This document shows positions 33,657 to 37,297 of a DNA stretch of 37,297 nucleotides, piece by piece. The translations under genes were made by a program, and so were the position numbers. The DNA is from Kineosphaera limosa NBRC 100340 (GTDB lineage Bacteria > Actinomycetota > Actinomycetes > Actinomycetales > Dermatophilaceae). The stretch covers positions 1 through 37,297 of the forward strand of contig NZ_BAHD01000067.1 of assembly GCF_000298215.1 (NCBI RefSeq), given 5' to 3'. Under the pieces are notes generated by a model, which was not told the origin of the DNA, did no database searches, and worked only from the letters and a program-made list of their open reading frames with translations. Within the stretch, counting starts at the first letter, position 1. Each line of letters opens with the position of its first letter.

Positions 33657-36530
33657 TCACTTGGGTTGGGCGGAACGGGGTATCCCGGCCGAAAGCCTAG
33701 AGCCTCGCAGCACTCGATCTGCGCTCGGCACGGCCGCGGGCGACCCCCAGGCCTGTTCGCCCTCCAGCATCAGAGCCTCGCAGGCGCGCACCACGCGGGG
33801 GTCGAATTCGTGCCCCAGCCCCAGGTAGAGCCGCTCGATCGCCTGCGCGGGGTCGCGCGCCTCCTCCCCCAGATAGTCGACATAGGCGTTGGCGACTTTG
33901 ACGATGCGGGCCCCCAGCGGCAGCCCGATCCGTGCCCCGATGACCCGGTGATAGGGCACCGCCTGGTGTCGCACGATGTCGGCAACGTCGCTGAACGTGC
34001 CCGTGTAGTCGACGATGCGCGCCCCTTGTCGCGCGATGTGCTCCTGGTCGCTGGGGGCGGCAAGCACCGTGGCCCCGCGCGGCAACGGCCGGGTCAGCCC
34101 CAACTGCCCCGTGTCGTGCAGCATCGCGGCCGACTCCAGGGCGGCCAACTCCCGCTCCCGCAAACCCAGTCGCACCCCGATGCCGACCGCGACGGCGGCC
34201 ACCGCCTCCGCGTGCCCGGCCGGCACCCGCCCCGCCAGTTCGGGCAGCCGGGACAACGCCCGCACGATCTGCCGATAGGTGTGCCGGGTCTGCAGGTACC
34301 GACCGAACGCCAGCTGACTGACCGACAGGGGCACGAGCAGCAGGGGGATGGCGGCCAGCCCCAACACCCGCTCGGCCATGGCCAGCACGACCGCCGTGGC
34401 CGCGATCGCGATGCCCAGGCCCGCGCCGACGCTGATCTCCGCGGTCGTCTCCCGAGCCCAGGCCAGGCGTTCGCCACGCGAGCGCGCCCAGACCCGCGCC
34501 GGCGACTCCGCCAGCAGCACCAGGCACACGATGATCGTCAGCAGGATCGCTTGGAGCCACTGCGGCCACCCCAACAGCTGCTGGGCGAGGGGTCCCCCGG
34601 GCCAGGGCACGTCCCGCACGAGCACACTGACGATCGTCACCGAGCCGGTGCGGATCACCGCGTCGGCCGCGGCTTCGCGGCGTTCGGTGGGCGAGCCGTG
34701 TCGACGGGCGGTGAACCAGTCGAGGAGTTGGGCGGCGACGACCACCCCGACGATCTGCCACGTCGCGATGCCGAGCGCGTCGTGGTCGGGCAGGCCCGTG
34801 GTCATGGCGAAGGCGATGCCGGCCGCGGCCGCCGTCGGTGCCGTCGGCAGCCGCCACAGCAACTGGATGCGGAAGCGCTCGGTGAGCACCAACGTCGCGA
34901 AAAAGATGATGAGAGTCGCGTGCTCGGGTGCGGGGAACGCCGCCCGGTCGCTCTCCACGAAGAGCACGCCGAGGAAGAGCAGACCGAGCCAGGCGAACAG
35001 CCAGCGGCCGCTGATCGCCGCCGGCACCCGGGTCGGGGCGGGCGGGGCCTGATCGGCGTGGCGGCCGGCCGGCGGCAGGATGCCGCGCTGCTGGGCCAGG
35101 GCGATCGCGTCGCCGACCAGGGGATCTGCGTGCCGCAACCTCTTGCCCGCGCCCCGGCGCGCCCGCAGCGGCGCGGTCGCAGGCTCCTGCGCCTGCGGGT
35201 CGGCGCGATCGGGCACATCGAGGCTGCCATCGGGCGAGTCGGTGATGAGCCGCTCGAAAGTCTGCACGAGCGCAGGATCGAAGTCGCTACCGCTGCGCCG
35301 ACGCAGTTCGTCGAGCGCCGCTTGCCACTGCACCGGGCGCGTCGGCCCGGAGTCTCGCCAGGCGCGCGCCTCGAAGGCGTCGACGATGGCCAGCACCCGG
35401 GCCGGCAGCGGGATCGCCGGGCCCGCCAGGCCGTCCGGATATCCGGTCCCGTCCCACCGCTCGTGGTGGTGGCGCACGGCCGCCGCCGCATCGCGCAGAA
35501 ATCCGATGTCGTGCAGAACCTGTTGCCCGGTCACCGGATGGGAACGCAGGATCCGCAGGTCCGCGGCGGTCAACTCGCCGGCCTGCCGGCGGTCGGTCTC
35601 CCGCGGAATGGCGACCATGCCGATGTCGTGCAGCAGTGCGCCATAGCGAACCGCGTTGGCGGCGCGCCGCGACAGTTCTAGACCCGGCTCGAATATCCGC
35701 AGGATCGCCTCGATTCGCCGGGCCCTGCGCTCCGCGCCCGCCGGCGAATGCCCCGCGGCCGCCAGCGCGTCGATAATTCGCTGCCTCGATCGGGATTCGG
35801 CGATGTACTGGACGTATGCCCAACGTGCCAGAAGCAGTGGCGCAACGATGAACGCCGCAGCCAACGCGCCGAGGCCGACCTGCTCCCAGAGCACCACGAA
35901 CAAAAAGGCCGTCAGCGCGTATCCGAGGTAGACCGGAAGGGTCGCCAAGAAGGGCTCGAGCAACAGCCGCCAACCCGGCTCCTCATGCAGCCAGATCATC
36001 ACCCCGACAAGCGCGGCGTTGATGAGACACAGCACGATGTCGGCGCCAACGAGAGGCACGGCGACATGCATCAGAAGTTCGCGACCGTCGGCCCCCGCCG
36101 GCACCGGCACCCAGCCGCCGAACGCCAGATAGCTGAGCCCGCTCAGGCCCCCGACCAGACAGGTCATCGCACTGTTGAAGAGCCGGGCCACGGTGGGCAC
36201 CGGGCGCACATCCAGGAGTGGGATGAGCGCCCCGAGGATCGCGGCCCCGAACGGGCCGCTCATCGGGATGGCCGCCAGCAGGATGGCCGCCGTGAAGGAC
36301 AGGTCGATCTGCGCCTCGCCCTCGACGTCACGCAGCCGCGCGCTGGCGGCCCCCAGCGCCAGCAGCACCAGCAGGCCCGGCAACTCCGCCAACCCCGGCC
36401 GATGCACCCACCAGGTGAGCACCAGCAGCGACGGCGCAGCCAGCCCCACGAGGGCCAGATAGGCCGGCATCAAGCGCAGCCGCCCGGGGCCCTGGGCAGG
36501 GCCCGTCGGCGACAACGGCGTGCTGTTCAC
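33657..36530 (-). CDS. Membrane protein with tandem HD-GYP-type halves
   Basis: A 957-residue protein built from two similar halves, each a multi-helix membrane region followed by a cytoplasmic HD domain. The first HD (about residues 285-420) is near canonical: LLHDIGMVAIP, SHPVTGQQVL, HHHERWDGTGYPDGLAG and IPLPARVLAIVDAF, typical of c-di-GMP phosphodiesterases. The second (about 790-930) keeps LHDTGQLGLTRP but has VRHQAVPYHRVIG in place of HHExxDGxGYP, so it is probably inactive or regulatory. Start: GTG at 36530; no clear ribosome site. The 5' end lies 24 bp past a very strong hairpin. It leads the sugar dehydrogenase and CoA-transferase genes, suggesting control of envelope polysaccharide by c-di-GMP. 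Confidence 0.88.
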   Translation of the reverse strand: MNSTPLSPTGPAQGPGRLRLMPAYLALVGLAAPSLLVLTWWVHRPGLAELPGLLVLLALGAASARLRDVEGEAQIDLSFTAAILLAAIPMSGPFGAAILGALIPLLDVRPVPTVARLFNSAMTCLVGGLSGLSYLAFGGWVPVPAGADGRELLMHVAVPLVGADIVLCLINAALVGVMIWLHEEPGWRLLLEPFLATLPVYLGYALTAFLFVVLWEQVGLGALAAAFIVAPLLLARWAYVQYIAESRSRQRIIDALAAAGHSPAGAERRARRIEAILRIFEPGLELSRRAANAVRYGALLHDIGMVAIPRETDRRQAGELTAADLRILRSHPVTGQQVLHDIGFLRDAAAAVRHHHERWDGTGYPDGLAGPAIPLPARVLAIVDAFEARAWRDSGPTRPVQWQAALDELRRRSGSDFDPALVQTFERLITDSPDGSLDVPDRADPQAQEPATAPLRARRGAGKRLRHADPLVGDAIALAQQRGILPPAGRHADQAPPAPTRVPAAISGRWLFAWLGLLFLGVLFVESDRAAFPAPEHATLIIFFATLVLTERFRIQLLWRLPTAPTAAAAGIAFAMTTGLPDHDALGIATWQIVGVVVAAQLLDWFTARRHGSPTERREAAADAVIRTGSVTIVSVLVRDVPWPGGPLAQQLLGWPQWLQAILLTIIVCLVLLAESPARVWARSRGERLAWARETTAEISVGAGLGIAIAATAVVLAMAERVLGLAAIPLLLVPLSVSQLAFGRYLQTRHTYRQIVRALSRLPELAGRVPAGHAEAVAAVAVGIGVRLGLRERELAALESAAMLHDTGQLGLTRPLPRGATVLAAPSDQEHIARQGARIVDYTGTFSDVADIVRHQAVPYHRVIGARIGLPLGARIVKVANAYVDYLGEEARDPAQAIERLYLGLGHEFDPRVVRACEALMLEGEQAWGSPAAVPSADRVLRGSRLSAGIPRSAQPK

Positions 36531-36554
36531 GAAGCCAGGTTAAGTGCCGCAACA

Positions 36555-36596
36555 GATATGGGCCCGCACCTGCGCTCGCAGGTACGGGCCCATATC
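36555..36596 (-). terminator. Very strong hairpin between the Trp-rich peptide and HD-GYP genes
   Basis: Arms of 12 bp (36555-36566 with 36585-36596, GATATGGGCCCG type) continue after one mismatch into a perfect 6-bp stem (36568-36573 with 36578-36583) and a gctc loop. It is the strongest hairpin in the window. It could terminate the peptide transcript or act as an attenuator ahead of the HD-GYP gene, whose start is 24 bp away. No U-tract follows. Confidence 0.7.
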
Positions 36597-36618
36597 CCCG
36601 GCCGGCATCAGCCGTAGG

Positions 36619-36657
36619 CCGGCGCGCCGCAAAGATCCGCCGTGAGGCGCGCGCCGG
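36619..36657 (-). promoter_or_regulatory. Second stem-loop downstream of the Trp-rich peptide
   Basis: A perfect 9-bp inverted repeat (36619-36627 with 36649-36657) with a 21-nt loop lies between the peptide stop and the strong hairpin. A further 6-bp pairing (CGGTCG with CGACCG on the minus strand) spans the peptide stop codon. Such stacked stems are what an attenuation leader would contain; a role is not proven. Confidence 0.45.
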
Positions 36658-36690
36658 ATGACGGCAGCAGCGGTCGGCAGAGTGCTCGCG

Positions 36691-36825
36691 TCAGGCGACC
36701 GGGCGCGGGTGCCACCACCACGTACCAGCCGAAGAGTTCAGCTCCGCGGACGCCACGGGGCGGGGGTGCCACCACCAGGTGCGAGCGGCGCCGTTGGTCA
36801 TGGTCTGGATACGGGTGTCGTTCAT
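36691..36825 (-). CDS. 44-residue peptide with two TWWWHPRPVA repeats
   Basis: ATG at 36825 follows AGGAG at 6 nt spacing; the stop is TGA at 36693-36691. A 15-residue N-terminus (MNDTRIQTMTNGAAR) precedes TWWWHPRPVA (residues 16-25), a spacer SAELNSSAG, and a second identical TWWWHPRPVA (35-44) ending the protein. The repeats differ at five of ten codons, each by a synonymous third base, so the peptide sequence, not the DNA, has been kept. Streptomyces trp leader peptides carry a similar WWW run, and the hairpins downstream would suit attenuation. But the next gene encodes an HD-GYP protein, not a trp enzyme. A peptide precursor (RiPP-like) or regulatory microprotein is the alternative. No modifying enzyme is seen in the window. 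Confidence 0.75.
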   Translation of the reverse strand: MNDTRIQTMTNGAARTWWWHPRPVASAELNSSAGTWWWHPRPVA

Positions 36826-36985
36826 CACTAACTCCTATTGATCGGTCTCGAACCCGCATTAGCGGCATGGGTCCGGAAGTCTGAACTTGACCGAACGACA
36901 ACGACTCTCGTCTCCCCTGTGCCGTCCGTCGAGACCATCGTTGCACCCGTCCCGAACGAAAGACCAACACCTTTACTAATTCTTG

Positions 36986-36999
36986 AACCAAATTTGGTT
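36986..36999. promoter_or_regulatory. 14-bp perfect palindrome AACCAAATTTGGTT
   Basis: An uninterrupted palindrome about 160 bp upstream of the Trp-rich peptide start, embedded in ttcttg ... aagaac flanks (36978-37011). It is AT-rich against the local base composition, which favours a protein-binding site. Confidence 0.5.
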
Positions 37000-37090
37000 A
37001 GATCTAAGAACTCCGGGCCGAATTGCCCCGAAATTGTCTCTGCACACAACATCCTGTCACTTCTAAATGGACGTCCGACTTACTCGAGAT

Positions 37091-37104
37091 GAGACGCACG
37101 TCTC
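37091..37104. promoter_or_regulatory. Inverted repeat GAGACG-ca-CGTCTC
   Basis: Perfect 6-bp arms around 2 bp, in the same intergenic region. Possible operator; no factor can be named. Confidence 0.4.
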
Positions 37105-37123
37105 CATGCTTCGGGTCTTGAAT

Positions 37124-37145
37124 TGGTATAGCGATGGCTATACCA
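37124..37145. promoter_or_regulatory. Inverted repeat TGGTATAGC-N4-GCTATACCA
   Basis: Perfect 9-bp arms (37124-37132 and 37137-37145) around gatg. The length and symmetry are typical of GntR-, LacI- or TetR-type operators. Each arm also contains a TATA-like core, so it may overlap a promoter. Confidence 0.55.
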
Positions 37146-37297
37146 CGGCACACCGAAACACCGCTTCGACGAAGTTTGCGGCCGGCGGCTGCGGGGGCGA
37201 TCGAGGTTCACCGAGCACCCGCGTCGCGGCGCGCTCAGGCGTGGGTGAACCAACGCGTGAACTACAGGTGGCCAGCAGGCGTCGGGCCGGTTGCGTC

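Larger units (their letters stand above)
36826..37297. other. AT-richer intergenic region upstream of the Trp-rich peptide
   Basis: About 470 bp without a convincing gene. The stretch 36950-37145 is visibly poorer in GC than the rest of the window and contains three perfect inverted repeats (listed separately). A longer inverted repeat ggttcacc/ggtgaacc lies at 37205-37212 and 37244-37251. It probably holds the promoter of the Trp-rich peptide gene and perhaps that of a gene beyond the right edge. Confidence 0.6.

Noticed and set aside
33531-35681. Long plus-strand open frame opposite the HD-GYP gene
   Set aside because: Gln/Arg/His/Pro-rich shadow translation without recognisable motifs; the minus strand encodes a clear membrane HD-GYP protein.
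36840-36865. tRNA T-arm (GGTTCGAGACC on the minus strand)
   Set aside because: The five-base T-stem does not pair and no acceptor, anticodon or D arm is present nearby.
36608-36991. 127-residue minus-strand frame covering the Trp-rich peptide gene
   Set aside because: It has no good start site and is Arg-rich; the other minus-strand frame has a proper ribosome site and two perfectly repeated peptide units.

Overview
The window is high-GC actinobacterial DNA. MtrAB, a mycothiol-disulfide reductase, a WhiB2-type regulator, DUF3499, coenzyme F420 genes (cofD, cofE) and a TIGR03089-family protein occur together, which is typical of Actinomycetota. Gene content and order best fit a Micrococcales relative (Dermatophilaceae/Intrasporangiaceae-like); this placement is inference from memory, not a search result.

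Layout. 1-6968 (minus): start of a probable lpqB, then mtrB, mtrA, ahcY with a structured leader, and an adhesin plus class F-like sortase pair. 6969-7406: AT-richer regulatory gap with two dyads. 7407-12412 (minus): mycothione reductase, SIS-domain sugar isomerase, Trm112-like protein, phosphomannomutase, DUF3499. 12536-15966: metallopeptidase-fold protein (+), whiB2 (-), cofD-cofE (+). 15967-20372 (+): a decayed or poorly resolved block containing a truncated TetR, an intact ABC ATPase, a frameshifted permease and a frameshifted DUF222/HNH endonuclease. 20422-26884: AlkA-like glycosylase, TIGR03089 protein, peptidoglycan-binding M15-like protein, scoAB, SpoIID-like protein. 27034-33649: genes for a UDP-diacetamido-uronic acid pathway (oxidoreductase, aminotransferase, 2-epimerase, 6-dehydrogenase), interrupted by a small secreted protein and a CoA-transferase. 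33657-36530 (-): a 957-residue membrane protein with two HD-GYP-type halves, directly upstream of the sugar dehydrogenase. 36531-37297: two hairpins, a 44-residue peptide gene with two copies of TWWWHPRPVA, and an AT-richer region with three perfect inverted repeats.

How the genes may work together. Much of the window concerns the cell envelope: MtrAB signalling, sortase-anchored adhesin, mannose metabolism, peptidoglycan-active secreted proteins and nucleotide-sugar synthesis. The HD-GYP protein, sugar dehydrogenase and CoA-transferase are spaced like one operon, which suggests a link between c-di-GMP turnover and polysaccharide supply (inference).

Most unusual feature: the Trp-rich peptide at 36691-36825. 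Its two 10-residue repeats are identical in protein but differ at five codons, all by synonymous third-base changes. It resembles actinobacterial trp leader peptides in its WWW run, yet no trp gene follows; strong hairpins and then the HD-GYP gene follow instead. It may be an attenuator of an unexpected gene or a small peptide selected for its own sequence.
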